Shown one piece after another: positions 35,818 to 48,274 of a stretch of 64,000 bases of DNA. The stretch's first letter is position 1. Every line of letters starts with the position of its first letter. The stretch is from positions 145,680,060-145,744,059 of the forward strand of contig CM037586.1 in assembly GCA_021018995.1 (NCBI GenBank), read 5' to 3'. Position numbers and translations under genes: made by a program. Below the pieces are notes generated by a model. It had not been told where the DNA came from. It ran no database searches and saw only the letters and a program-made list of their open reading frames with translations. This DNA comes from Chloranthus sessilifolius. Taxonomy: Eukaryota > Streptophyta > Magnoliopsida > Chloranthales > Chloranthaceae.

Positions 35818-38469
35818 TGTGATAGCCTGGATTTTCGCGCTCGAAAATCCGTGCCATCAGGATCATACTCTGGATGATCCCCAGGACAAATCACGAAGTG
35901 CCTGCTCGTATAGCGGAAACTAAGCAGACACTGTCCAGCAGTGGTAGGTCGAGTCATCACATAAGGCATTTACAATAATCGAATTCAATAAATAAAACAT
36001 ATAATTCTATTTACCAAAAGAATATACATTCCCAAAAAGGAACCAAGAAGAACCATTGGTGATGGATATCCATCACTCAAACAATGGTTCCTGATAGTGG
36101 TTCCAATAGAATGTATAAAACACAAAATACAATATCTATCGTAATATATATATATATAGACGGTGGCCACCATGCACACAATAATCCGGAATATCAAAAT
36201 ACAAATGACAGACTCGGTACCCAGGCTACGGATAGAACTCGTTCGCCTGTATGTCCGTCTCCTCATCCTTGGCCTCAGCCTCTAGGTCAGGCTGGTAATT
36301 AGGGTTGCTCTCAGTGCCGGGAGCTACAGCCTCGGAACCTAAAATATTAATGAAAACGAGGTGAGCTACATTATAGCTCAATAGAAGAATCCCAACTAAA
36401 ATGAATTGAATATGCAGATCATGCTATCTCAAAATAGGAATCAAATTAGAACGTACAATCATGACAAATCGAATCAAATACTGAGCTTTTAAACAAGAAA
36501 TCAGATGTTATGCAAGTATATGATCAGAGACTTAAATTTTGTATGTTTTCTAACTTAAGAAACTCCCGTGAATATATAACACGGAGTAAACAGGAATTTA
36601 CTGATAGGAAACCCCAACCAATTATCGTTCACATGAACAATTTTAGTTTGGAACAATGCCTCATCTATGGAGTGCAATTGTGTTGAGGGATTACAAGCAG
36701 ATGCACAAGTGTGCCAGGCTCGGATATACCGTCGGGTCGGTGGGGATTATCTGGTTAAATCATCAAATCACATACACACATAGACCTCATAGATCAGATA
36801 GCAGAAATCAGGAGCAAGTTTCAGGATACAAATCAGAAAACAAAAATCAGAGATAGCAGGAATTTATGATATGCTTACATGTTTGTTAAAACAGAATTCA
36901 GGGTGCAAATATGAAATAAACATGAAATCATACTCAAAACAGTTTAGGTTGGTTTTCCCCTACCTCAGGTCAAACTTCTTTCTAAGCTAATCTAAAGCCT
37001 TTCGGAAAATCATGGTCCGATCCAAGGCCCTAAACATAGTATTCTAAGTGTCAGGGATGTCAGAATATAAACTGGCACAATGTCTAGTGAGGTTTTACTC
37101 ATAAAACTAATACATGCAGAAAACATGGGTGATTGATCGATCACCACTCTTATTGATCGATCAATCCATCTTGTTGATCAATCAATGACCCCATTGATCG
37201 ATCAATACCCTCTCAGCTCTTAACTAGGAACAGAGTCAATTGATCGATCAATAGCCTCTACTGATCGATCACTACTCATCATTGATCGATCAATACCCTT
37301 GTTGATCGGTCAATAACCTCTTCTCTCCTCACTTTAACATAGCCAAAATTTGATCGATCACCTGCTTGGTTGATCGATCAATGCCTCCTGTTGATCGATC
37401 AAAGCCCTCATTGATCGATCAATAGCCTAAATTCAAAATTTCCCACCTTCTGTTCACATTTAATGTTTATACAGATTGATCGATCAATTCCTTCATTGAT
37501 CGATCAATACACTCCAGTGATCGATCAATACCTTTGTTGATCGATCACCACCAGTCATTGATTGATCAATGCTCACAGTTGATCGATCAATGCCTCGCGA
37601 TGACTTAACTTTCAAAATTTTCAGGGTTTCTATCCCCTATTTGTCTTATACAAATTGATCGATCAATGACTTTCATTGATCAATCACTCAAGTATTGATC
37701 GATCAATCTTGTCATTGATCGATCAATAATAACAGAAACTCTATCATTAATGGAGGTCATCCATCTTGCCTATTTGACCCCATCATCATTAATGGTTTCT
37801 TGCAACCATTAATACACCATCAATACACATATTAGGGCTCTCCTTAGCCCAATTTAAATGTACAAACTCACCTTTTGTTGGGCCCTCTAGGGTTTCGGCA
37901 AATCGATCCGAAAGAGGGTTTCGGATCAATACTCTCAGATTCGTCGCCAATGCGACCCAGAACAGGACTCTTGTGTCTCCGCTTCCACACTCGGCGACAG
38001 TACACCTCACAAATCAGGCATGACGTATCAACGTCGATTTCACACTCTCCAAGATCACGTAAACACTAACCTAAGTGCTCTCGGCTCGTGGTTCTTCAAA
38101 GACCAACGAAAACCCTCAACAAAAATCTAGGGTTTACAGAATTGGAAGAAGAAGATGAAGGAAAATGAACTCCCAGGTCCCCTTTCCTTCTCTTATAAGC
38201 TAATGACCTGAAATATCTCTGATATTTCAGTTCATTCCTAACTTTGGTTCTGGTGTTAAGTGCCTACACGGTCGCTACGGTGAAATGCGATCCACCGAGG
38301 TTCTACTAGTCTCGGATTCACGCAAAAATTTACATGTGACCTCATCAGACTATAGGTTACTATTATTTCAATTAATAGTAATTACTAATCTTTAAATTTG
38401 TCTCGATTTCCATGCCGGGCACATACATCGACACATTCAGGTCTTGTTCGAATTTTTCAGGCTATTACA
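35818..38469 (-). repeat. G2 5' LTR
   Basis: 2652 bp, TG...CA, uninterrupted. A TATA-like box (CTTATAAG, minus strand) is at 38192-38199; the palindrome array 37131-37729 lies downstream of it in transcription direction, so it is probably in the RNA leader. It abuts the exact CAAAC duplication at 38470. Confidence 0.94.
37131..37729. repeat. TTGATCGATCAA palindrome array, G2 5' LTR
   Basis: About 22 units, same core and order as 4511-5189 but lacking a duplicated block present there. Confidence 0.9.
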
Positions 38470-38474
38470 CAAAC

Positions 38475-39042
38475 CACAAAGCCGTAACAGAACCAAAAGC
38501 CACAAGATGATAACAAAACGGCACATGAGTCACAGTGCGATGGCCTCACAGGGCACGCAAGTCAAGGGATGGGATCTGTAGTAACCTGAATGTACTGCAT
38601 GTGGACTCAAAGGGCTATAGTGGATTGCATCCGTTCATGGGTGCCTACACCCTGAGTGTCACTTGCCAGGAAACAATCTCACCGTGACTCATGGTGAACG
38701 AAAAGCCAAGGACAAAACCAAATGCTAAGACAAAGATCAAACAAAGCGAAAGGCCACCTTCATGAAAAGAACCCAGACGCAGAACCCAAAGGTAAAATAG
38801 TCATAGACATAATCGCATAAACCAGAAACCATGATAGATAGGAGGCAACCACATATACACATAGCAAGTATACATAAAACTGAGAAGCCATGGCCAAAAC
38901 AACAGAGCTATCCATCAAAATATAAGAAATAAAAAGTTATAAAAAGGAGCAAAAGTAGAACCACCAGGTTCTAGATAATCCATGGAATAAGTACAATCCA
39001 TAAGAAACAATAAAAAGTAATCATAACAGCACACTGGCTGAT
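38475..39042 (-). other. G1 3' UTR
   Basis: Non-coding stretch between the end of the G1 aORF and the G2 insertion point; it continues at 3157-3230. No gene seen. Confidence 0.7.
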
Positions 39043-40350
39043 CTAATCCTCCCCCTCAGCAGCCTGACCAGTCGAAGCCTGGTCATTGTCTCCACCATCA
39101 GCATCATCATCATCGATGCTGTCGTCACCCTCGTATGTAGGGACACTGGGACTTGATCCCGATGTAGAAGGGTGGTGAATCAACACTCGGATATCTACCA
39201 TGTAGGTCGCATAGTCATCGGGAAAAGCATGCTGCATCAGGTATGTGAGTGCTCCCCCTTGTATCTGCAACTCGCGGCTCATAGAGGTTGTATGTTGAGT
39301 CAGCTCCTGTATCTGCTAACTCAAGGAAGTCATCTGGCGGGTAAATGCTGACAAGGTAAGGACATCAGCCTGTGGGGCATGATCGGGCGTAGGAGCAACA
39401 GGCTTTGCTGCTGCGTGCTCTGCATCCCCGTCTTCATCCTCTTCAGGAACCACCGCACCTTTGGGAGCCTTGATCAATCGATTGTAGGTCCAACCCCAAT
39501 TGACTAAGTTATAAGGTTTGAGACCGGCCGTGGACCGTGGCTCAGTAGGGGGAATCTCATAAGCTAGTTTCGCTCTATAATTTTCTATCATAACCGAAAT
39601 CAAGCGAGCATATGGAATGCCCTTCGCCGGTGTCTTCACCTTCTTTCCCATTTTCTCACGAGCCTTAATAATACCCTTAAAAACAATTTTCGGGCCATTG
39701 AACCAACGTTCTTTAAATGCCGCAAACAAAATTTGTTGAATGGGGCTCCGGCATTCCGATTTATGCCCAAAAGGGTAAAGGGTGGGCTTAAAAATGACGT
39801 CCAACATCCACATGGTCTCGGGCATTTGAGAGCGTGTGATTGCCTTGCCGGACCCATGTTTACCTTGGGTCATTTGTGTGATGACCTCATGAAACGGGAC
39901 AGATTTAGGGTGGGGAGGAGCCAAACCCATATTTGGTGAGTGCTTGTTCGGGCACTGCATTGCCATGGAAATGTCATCAAGGTCAAAGGCGTAGTCCCGA
40001 CCGTCAAGGGTGGTATAGATTTTCTTGCCGTCCTCCCTTCGCATACGCTGATAGAATAAGCGTACCAGCGAAGATAGAAATGTGTGTAAAGGTTGCAATA
40101 GAGAGGTTAATTGGGCTTTTTCAAGGTAACTAGAAGCCGACTGGGTAGTTTGCTGCTGATCGAAGAGCTCGGGATCGAAGCTCCACTCATCAGCAAAGCC
40201 TTTAATACTCCAAAACTCACTAGGTTGTTCACGGATTGGTGGGGGTATGGGTGTCTGACCCGGCTGTGAGGGTTGGCTTGAAGACCCAGCCTTAGAAGCT
40301 GGTCTCTTGGAGGTTGGAACCCGTGTGGTGGTTGATTTCTTAGGCCCCAT
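39043..40350 (-). pseudogene. G1 additional ORF (aORF), Transposase_32-like protein
   Basis: 436 codons in one frame with a single internal TAG at about 39318 (a likely Gln codon). It starts MGPKKSTTTRVPTS, matching the G2 start. Conserved blocks shared with G2: SLVRLFYQRMRRED, TTLDGRDYAF, VPFHEVITQMTQGKHGSG, MWMLDVIFKPTLYPFGHK, QQILFAAFKERWF, IPYARLISVMIENY. The C-terminus has a predicted helical stretch (LQIQGGALTYLMQHAF) and an acidic tail (DDDDADGGDND). No signal peptide or zinc knuckle was seen. Only one stop over 1.3 kb, against dozens in G1 gag-pol, suggests it stayed intact longer. Function unknown. Confidence 0.85.
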
Positions 40351-40626
40351 AAGAAATTGCCAAAAAAACTACACCATGGCCACAAATTTAAACGATCAAC
40401 ACCCAAAAGAGAAGGGTTTTACCTCTTGAAATGCCCCCAATTTGGTCTCCTATGTAAGCAATCCGAGTCCCTTTTGCAATCTGAGTGGAAACCCTCTTGA
40501 AATCCAGCCAAAAATTGCAAGAGAAGCCACAGCAATCCCAAAACCCTCAAAACCCTAAGCGCAGACCCTCTGTTTCAAATGCCCGAAATGACAAAAACCC
40601 CAAAACAGAACCCCCTCTTAACCCGA

Positions 40627-40773
40627 CAAATTCGACCCTCGAATTCAAATTCGATGGTCGAATTTTAATTCAACCCTTGAATTCCCTAAAAGTTTGTTAG
40701 GCCTAAAATTTGGCCCCAAACTGGCTATTCATGGAAATTCGACCCTCCAGTTCCACTTTCGACCCTCGAATTT
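40627..40773. repeat. Inverted-repeat cluster between G1 pol and aORF
   Basis: Units ATTCGACCCTCGAATT and ATTCGATGGTCGAAT, as in the G1 LTRs, occur between a TATA-like box and the aORF start. Same arrangement as in G2 with a different core. Confidence 0.75.
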
Positions 40774-41099
40774 CTCAATTGAAAATTTCCTCCCAAATTC
40801 AAAATTTTGGAAGTTTTGGCTATAGTTTTGGGCCCGAATTGACTTCTCTGTGGCTCGTTCATGTGAAACATTGATCCTAGCTATTATGTAAGTAGAAAAC
40901 CGTAATTTTGGCTTATGAATCTTAACCAATTAATTAAAATTTGGCCCAATTATTTCACCTAATTAGTGGTGAGAAGAACACCCATTTATTTGGTATAATT
41001 TCCAAAAATTTTCGTATAATATTATGAAGTAGGAAAATATAAAAGTTGTCATATCGAAATTATACAGACACAGAAAAATTACATTGCACCTCCAAATTT

Positions 41100-41108
41100 G
41101 TATATATA
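41100..41108 (-). promoter_or_regulatory. Candidate internal TATA box upstream of G1 aORF
   Basis: TATATATA lies about 110 bp after the pol stop and about 750 bp before the aORF ATG. Weak alone because the region is AT-rich; its position parallels G2. Confidence 0.3.
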
Positions 41109-41217
41109 AAAGACAAGTACATTAAAATCCCAATTTCTCAGACATCCACTATACAATCTCCCAAAAAAGTCAATCAAATAGACTTGAAAATTGCTCACAG
41201 AGCTTAGCTTCTCACTC

Positions 41218-42552
41218 CTAGGTGGCTTCCTCTGGTGTATGATTCCTCCATCCGACAAGAACCAAAGGAATCATCTTTGTGCGTAGGATCTGCTCCTTGC
41301 AATCCAAAATCTGAACCGGGTCCTCGATCACCGTCAAACCATCCTGAAGCTCGATGGGTTGGTAATCAAGCATGTGAGTTAGGTCATGTATGTATTTGTG
41401 CAGCATGGACACATGGAAGACGTTGTGCATGCTGGACAATTGCGGCAGTAGCGGTACGTGGTATGCAACCTCTCCGACTCGGCCTAATATCTCAAAAGGC
41501 CCAACGTACCGAGGACTCAGCTTCCCTCATTTGCCAAATCGCATAACACCTTTCGTAGGTGAGATTCGAACAAATACATTGTCACCGACTTGAAAATCCA
41601 CATGTCGTCACTTGAGATCGGCATAGCTCTTTTGACGACTCTGAGCTACACGTAGTCTCTTGCAAATCAACCGAACTGTCTCGGTCGTACGCTCTACAAT
41701 CTCAGGTTCGATAATGAGCTTCTCACTCACTTCTTCCCAATTCAGCAGAGACCTGCATCGCCGCCCATAGAAAGCCTCGAACGATGCCATACCGATGCTA
41801 GCTTGGAAGCTCTTGTTGTAAGCGAATTCGATAGGAGGTAAGTGTTGGTCCCATGACCTGTGAAAATCCAACATGCAAGCTCGAAGCATGTCTTCAATGA
41901 TCTGATTCACTCACTCAGTCTGACCATTGGTCTGTGGGTGAAATGTTGAGCTGAAGTCGAGACGAGAACCCATTCCTTCTTGAAACCGCTGCCAAAACTG
42001 TGAAGTAAACAACGGATCCCTGTCGGACACAATACTAGCCGGTATACCGTGCAGTCGAGTGATCTCCTTGAGGTATTACTTTGCAAGTCTACTGGCGGTA
42101 TACGTAGTATTGTACTATAGGAAATTAACAGACTTGGTTAACCGATCGATAATGACCCAGATGGTATTTTTCTTCCTCAGTATTTTCGGTAAGCCCAAAA
42201 TAAAGTCCATTGAAATGGCTTCCCATTTCCACTAGGGTACAGGTAAAGGTTGCAACAACCCTGTTGGATTCTGATGATCAACCTTAACCTGCTGACAAAC
42301 CAAACACTGCGATACGTACTCAGCGACGTCGCGTTTCAAACCTCACCACCGGAAGCTCTTTATCAAATCCTGATACATCTTGGTGCTACCAGGATGTATT
42401 GCATATATCGATTTGTGAGCCTCTTCCAAAATGGTGTCCTGAAGCTCAGTACTCATTGGTACACATACTCGGGCTTGAAACAACAAGGTCCCATCTGCTC
42501 GAATGGAGAAATCCTTCTTGCTTTCATTAAGTACATCTTTCCTATTCGCCAT
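41218..42552 (-). pseudogene. G1 integrase and chromodomain
   Basis: 42552-42343 holds the zinc-binding part ([15 protein letters not shown]). The catalytic core is spread over several frames to 41608 ([32 protein letters not shown]). 41439-41218 has HNVFHVSMLHKY and the chromodomain (VIEDPVQILDCKEQILRTK, IPLVLVGWRNHTPEEAT), ending in TAG at the conserved Trp position as in G2. Stops include TAG at sites where Trp or Gln is expected. Confidence 0.85.
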
Positions 42553-42779
42553 CAGCTCATGTCTGTCATCTGAATCTTCCTGATATTCTCGAAGAGTGTA
42601 GGGTGCAATACAAGTGTAGCCATCAATGCTCTCGATCCTTTCACATCAAACCGTGAGCTGCTCAAAACCATATCTTCCAATAGCTTCCATCTCTGTATCC
42701 GACGGACAAGATGTGATAACTGTGCTAAAGACCTTCTACTGAGAGCATCAACAACGACATTCGCCTTTCCCAGATGGTA

Positions 42780-43955
42780 CTAAATCGAGCAATCATAATC
42801 CTTCAAAAGCTCCATCCATCGTTGCTGCCTCATATTCAAGTCCTTTTGAGTGAATAGGTACTTGAGACTCTTGTGATCGGTGAAGATATCAAATATCTCA
42901 CCATAAAGGTAAATCTTTAGGGCGAAGATAACTGCTGTTAACTCGAGATCATGCGTCAAATAATTTCTCTCATGGTCCTTCAACTGCCTAGAACCATATG
43001 CAATGACCTGCCCGTGTTGATTAAGCACACAACCTAATCTGCCATAGGAAGCATCACTGTACACTGCGAAGTCTCCACTGCCTGAAGGTATAGCAAGTAC
43101 CGGTGCTGTAGTCAATCTCTGCTTAAGCTCTTGAAATCTCTGCTCACACTGCTTTGTCTAATCGAATTTTGCATTCTTCTTAGTAAGTTGTGTAAGCGGA
43201 CCAGATATCTTTGAGAAGCCCTCGACAAATTACTGATAGTACCCTGCCAAACCAAGGAAACTACGGACTTTCGTAACTGTTGTCGGCTGTTCCCAATTCA
43301 CCATGGAGTCAATCTTTGTAGGATCAATAGATATCCTTGACTCTGAGACGACGTGGCCCAAGAAACTGACTTGATCAAGCCAAAACTCACACTTGCTGAG
43401 TTTGGCATACAACTGATGGTCCCTCAGTGTTTGAAGAGTCACCTGTAGATGTTGCACATGCTCCTCTATGGTTTTCGAATAGATGAGGATGTCATCTACG
43501 AAAACTACCACAGACTTGTCTAGATGTGGCTTGAACACGCGGTTCATCATATTCGTAAACGATGTCAGCGCATTCGTCAACCCAAATGGCATCACTAAGA
43601 ACTCATAGTGGCCATATCGCATATGAAATGCGATCTTGGATATATCTTCCGCCTTGATCTTGAGCTGGTGATAGCCTGACCTCATATCAATTTTCGAGAA
43701 GAACTTTGCACCTTGCAATTGATCAAACAAGTCATCTATCCGTGGAAGTGGATAACGATTCTTAATTGTCATCTTGTTGAGATGGCGATAATCGATACAC
43801 AGACTCATCGATCCGTCTTTCTTCTTCACAAAAAGTATCGGCGCTCCCCAAGGAGAAACACTCGGGAGAATGAAGCCTTTATCTAACAGCTCTTGTAGTT
43901 GTTCCTTGAGCTCTTTCAACTCTGCAGGCGCCATCCGATATGGTGCCTTAGACAA
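42780..43955 (-). pseudogene. G1 reverse transcriptase and RNase H
   Basis: 43955-43230 carries the RT fingers and palm: [53 protein letters not shown] and an intact catalytic FVDD. 43115-42780 is RNase H ([24 protein letters not shown]), with a small in-frame deletion in the segment LKIYLYGE. Stops near 43228, 43155 and 42779 break the chain. Confidence 0.9.
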
Positions 43956-44185
43956 AGGTTCAGTATTCGGCGCTAACTCGATCGCGAACTCGATCTCTCG
44001 ATCAGGTGGAAACCCAGGTATGTCCTCAGGGAAAACATCAGGAAACTCACAAGCAACTGTGATAAAGCAATATCCAACTTCTCTTCTTTATGATCTTCTA
44101 AATAAGCAAGGTAGCCACTGCAATCGTTCCTCATCATGTGCTCAGCCCGAATAGCAGAAACAAGAGAGGCAACCTTCGATTTCAC

Positions 44186-44520
44186 TCAACAAAATCGAAA
44201 GGATTTCTGCTTTGGTGGTTGAAAAATCATGATCTTCCATAAACAGTCCACACTGGCATGATATGTCGCCAACCAATCCATCCCGAGAATCACGTCGAAC
44301 CCATCCATGCTCAACATAATCATGTCGGTCAATGTCTCGTGATCATCAACCATCACGATGACTGACTGATACCTTGTATCCATGCTCACTGAGCTTCCCG
44401 TAGGAATTTTCACATCCAAAATGAAAGCAAGGGGTTTGGGAGCAATACCCAACTTCTCAGAGAAAAGAGGAGTGATAAACTAGTGTGTAGACCCGGGGTC
44501 TATCAAAGCTCGTGCTTCAG
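44186..44520 (-). pseudogene. G1 protease
   Basis: The active site reads IDPGSTH near 44485-44510, followed at once by a stop. 44452-44186 continues with GFDVILGMDWLATYHASVD, the second half of the protease. The linker to RT (44185-43973) is in another frame. Confidence 0.82.
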
Positions 44521-44749
44521 TTTTACTCAAGTCGCCTTCACGACTCATCATAAGGGTATCTTTTATCAAGAATTTTATCATTAATTAAATGCAATGATTT
44601 TAGTTTTTGAAAGGTTCTTTAATGAATTCACAATTGCCATCACTATTAATTAATGTAAGAATTGACAATCTAAACTTTAATGATACCTTGGATCACGTCA
44701 TTCGATGTTTGGGCATCACATGCAGTTGCCGCATAAGCTCGACCCGGAA

Positions 44750-45994
44750 CAGTAGGTCGCGACGATTTCTGCGTAGAGATCGACGTAGTCCTCCCCTTGT
44801 CCACCTCAGGACAATCCCTAATCATATGACCAACCTATTCGCATTTGAAACATCCTCCAGTGTTCCTTCGACATCCTCCGTCTTATGTGGTTTCCCACAT
44901 CATGTACATGCTGGAGTAGGAACAGGAGTAACTGCTGGTCCATGGGATGATCCCTGAGCTATAGAAGCTCCGCTCGCAGTTGTGCTCCCAACACTGAAAG
45001 GCCGCACTGGTGATGAACTCTGTGGTCGCTGATAGGAAGAAGATACAGGTCCTGACGTAACAGCCGGCTTGGAATATAATGGCTGAATAGGATAGTGAGG
45101 AGGTCTCGAGAACCTCAACTTTTTGTTCGCCTGCTCAAATGCACTCGACTGTCCCTGGACAAACCGGCTTCTATTTCCTTGTTCTCGCCTCAAATACTGC
45201 TTTTGGATGTCTTCCTCTCCAATGAGAGCCTTTGACATGACACCCACATAGGTCTCCACCTCCCACATCGACACCCTCTCTTGAATATTTGGCCTCAAGC
45301 CCCTCTAAAATTTCTAGGCCCTCATCAACTCAGTGGCCATATGCAAGGGTGCGAATCGTGTAAGCCTATCAAATTTTGCACCATACTCGCGCACCGACAT
45401 CTCGTTCTGCTTCAGCTTTATGAACTGGACTTCCCACTGGTTACGCACTATCTTTGGAAAATACTGATCGTTGAATGTGTCCACGAACTCTGCCCAAGTC
45501 CATGGGATATTAGGGTAGTTATGCTCCCATGTCCTGGATATAGATTTCCACCAAAGACTGGCTGCACCTAATAACTTGAAGGTTGCCCAGCGCACCTTCT
45601 CAACATCGGTGCACTGTAACACCTCAAAGATTTTCTCCATTTCGTCGATCCATCCCTCGGCATCTATTGGATCTGTCTGCCCAGAGAAAGTAGGAGGTCT
45701 CATCCTCCTGAACTCTGCAAATCCCCCGGGCTGATTTCTGGTTGCCAGTAACTCTGTCTGCCGATCCATTGCTACAATCTGTTAAGCCATATTGTTGGCC
45801 AAGGCCGCCAACACTTGGTTAACATTTCCTCCTCTACCTCTACCAGTTCCCAATGGATCAGCATTAGGACCAGTAGCCACTCTATCTCTCCCTCGCGAGG
45901 TACCTACGCCCTCATCAATTTCCTCGATACAAGCCATTCTAGGCCCTTCTCTACCTCGGGCCCAGCCTCTGAACCATGGAGTTATGCTGATCAA
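44750..45994 (-). pseudogene. G1 gag
   Basis: It starts near 45994 with a Gly/Arg-rich segment (GTGRGRGGNVNQVLAAL). A TAA (a Gln codon in relatives) precedes 45769-45314: FRRMRPPTFSGQTDPIDAEG, WWKSISRTW, LTRFAPLHMATELMRA. Two stops follow at about 45303-45313, where relatives read RKFQLGLR. 45298-44900 continues to the Ser-rich region. The zinc-knuckle region (about 44790-44899) is frameshifted and carries a TAG. Confidence 0.85.
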
Positions 45995-46081
45995 TCATTG
46001 TTGAAGAATAATAACAATGGATCAGTATTGATTGTAAAGATAATCATGCCCTTAGTCCTAAGACTCTGAACCTAGAGCCTT

Positions 46082-46093
46082 GCTCTGATACCA
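46082..46093 (-). other. G1 primer-binding site (tRNA-iMet)
   Basis: The minus strand reads TGGTATCAGAGC, 2 nt from the LTR: the standard plant gypsy/copia initiator tRNA-Met site. Confidence 0.92.
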
Positions 46094-46095
46094 AC

Positions 46096-48269
46096 TGTGA
46101 CGACCCGACTTTTCCAATCCTTAAAGGTATAGGAAAGGCCGGTTCATCAACTTATTGATTTCTCAATAAATCGTAACAAACAGAGGCCGGTAGCTTAAGC
46201 ATAAGTCAAAAACAAAGGCATAGCAAAAATAAGCAAGAACAAAAACTCATCAAAATAATATATCTCCCTGAGGAACCAGGAAGAACCACTGGTGATGGCC
46301 AATCCAACACCTAAAATAGTGGTTCCTAATGATGGTTCCTCAAGTGATATCCAAAAAGACAAAATAATGGCCTAGGGCCCAATATTCAAATAATTCTAAA
46401 CCAAAAGTACCAAAAGTATAAATCCAGATCAAGGAAAGAATTCCTTCGTTGGGGTCTCCAATTCCTCCTCAGGAATATAGTAGGAGTCCTCTAGATCAAG
46501 ATCTTTCGTTCCCAAGTTAGTCTCAGCACCTGAGACATATAGTCGGGGTGAGCTAACATCGAAGCTCAATAGAGGAAACTTGTCCATTTATATTTTATCA
46601 TAAGTAAAAGTTTTTCAAAGACAAAAATCGGATTAGACATGGTTTTCAAAAGATGCATAGATGTCCAAATTCCAGTTCTAAATTAGAAAGCCAAAAGATG
46701 ATTCAATAATTATGATGTTATGATATTTTTAAATTCTGAATTAACATGCTTCTTGTCTTAAATTTATAACTTAAAAATAATCTCTCAAATTATATACTAG
46801 CATGAGAGCACGAGTATCACCGATGGAAAATCCTACTGACCATCGTCGTTCATGAACCCTTTTTCGGAATTGCAACAACCCCTACGTAATGAGGGAAATT
46901 TGCACCAAATAGAATTACCATCAATACGGTTGGTAGGATCTAGGGTTTCGTTCGTATGTACCTCAAATCAAATGCAATGCTAAACATATCATATGTTATG
47001 TAATTAATATATTTTTCGGATTTTCGGAGTTCTGATTTAAAGTTCACATTCAAAGATGAGGTTCGGAAGATCAAATTTATGAGTTCTTATATCAAAGTTT
47101 CAGAGTTCTTACTCATGCCAGGTTTATCAAAATTCATATTTCAATGCTTGCAACAAATAACCAAAACTTATAATATAATGCAAATTAGGTTTAGGGTTCC
47201 CCTACCTCAACTTAGTTTGATCCAAACATAAGCAAAGCAGTCCTCACAAAGGCCCTCTATCACAAAACCTACAATAATTAACACCAAAGGTGTTAATTAA
47301 GACCAAAAAGTCAACAAAAAGACTCCAAAACAATTTTTAAAAGTTTTCAAAAACAAAAAAAAAATAGGGCAAAATTCGACCATCGAATTTATTTTCGATG
47401 GTCGAAAATAAATTCAACCCTCAAATTCCTAAAATTTCATCAGGCCCTAAAAGTCCAAATTCGACCCTCGAATTTAAATTTGAGGGTCGAATTTGACCCT
47501 CGAATTTCTCTAGGTCTGTGGTTTCGAATTTTGTTCTTCTGATTTGTTTCCTTCCTTCCAAAGCACAACTTGTTTATCTTTTTTAGATGCACCTTTTATC
47601 TATCTAACCTAGGCATACAATATCTTAATCAAAGGAGTTTAAAGAACCTACCTTCCAAGATTTACTCCTAGCTTTTTGTTGATCCAAATCCAAGCACCGG
47701 ATCAAGCCGTAAGCTTCGTTAGTTGAACTCCCAAATCAGTCCACCACCAACCTTGCTGTCAGGCAAAGGTTAGCCCAGATCACTCACCAAAAGGACTGTC
47801 CACTCTCCCCTAGCCTTCTTTCTCAATAACTCAAACAAATCAGAAACAAGGCACGAGGCTTATCAATGGCTAAGATGGGGAGAGGGATTCTAAATCTCAA
47901 GGAATCTAAGATTAAAGCAAGGAGGCAAAGGTTGTAGAGAGTGTAGGTTCACACGTGAGGGAGAAGAGATCAACTTCTCCTTCAATTCTCTCCCTTTATA
48001 AGTTAAATTCACTTCTGAAAATATCATGATATTTCACCTAAAATTCTATCCACTTAACTTGCACTTGTTTTCGGTGTTAAGCGCTCACATAATACTTAAT
48101 GTATAAGCTACAACAGATTTGGCTTCCACAAGTTCGAAACTAAAATCCTTTGGTCACATCTCTCATCATACTCTAACTTTTCAAAGTCAACCTGGTTCAT
48201 CTCGTAAATTTTTTCGGACACGCATACCGAGGTAATCAAACTCAGGCCCAAAATATTTGGGATATTACA
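46096..48269 (-). repeat. G1 5' LTR
   Basis: 2174 bp, TG...CA. A TATA box (TTATAAAGG, minus strand) is at about 47993-48002. The inverted-repeat cluster is at 47371-47508, downstream of the box and so probably transcribed. Segment 46506-46662 differs from its counterpart in the other LTR. Confidence 0.94.
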
Positions 48270-48274
48270 GAATG

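Larger units (their letters stand above)
3236..38469 (-). mobile_element. G2: Tekay-type chromovirus with additional 3' ORF
   Basis: It is bounded by CAAAC target-site duplications (3231-3235 and 38470-38474, exact). The 5' LTR is on the right (35818-38469). The 3' LTR on the left is split into 3236-5344 and 27873-28462 by A1. Internal order on the minus strand is primer site, gag with zinc knuckles, protease, RT, RNase H, integrase, chromodomain, palindrome array, additional ORF, polypurine tract. Without nested DNA it is about 12.7 kb. RT motif [17 protein letters not shown] and the gag sequence place it with Tekay/Del chromoviruses (family knowledge). It sits only 75 bp inside the G1 3' LTR. 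Confidence 0.95.
994..48269 (-). mobile_element. G1: Tekay-type Ty3/gypsy chromovirus, host of the nested stack
   Basis: Two direct LTRs (994-3156 and 46096-48269) begin TGTAATATCCC and end in CA when read on the minus strand. The flanking five bases are AAATG (989-993) and GAATG (48270-48274), a target-site duplication with one mismatch, and C1 pol continues across the site. The inside holds a tRNA-iMet primer site next to the right LTR, gag, protease, RT, RNase H, integrase and chromodomain in chromovirus order, an additional ORF, and a polypurine tract next to the left LTR. G2 and everything inside it occupy 3236-38469. Without those inserts G1 would be about 12 kb. All pol and gag frames are broken. 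Confidence 0.95.
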
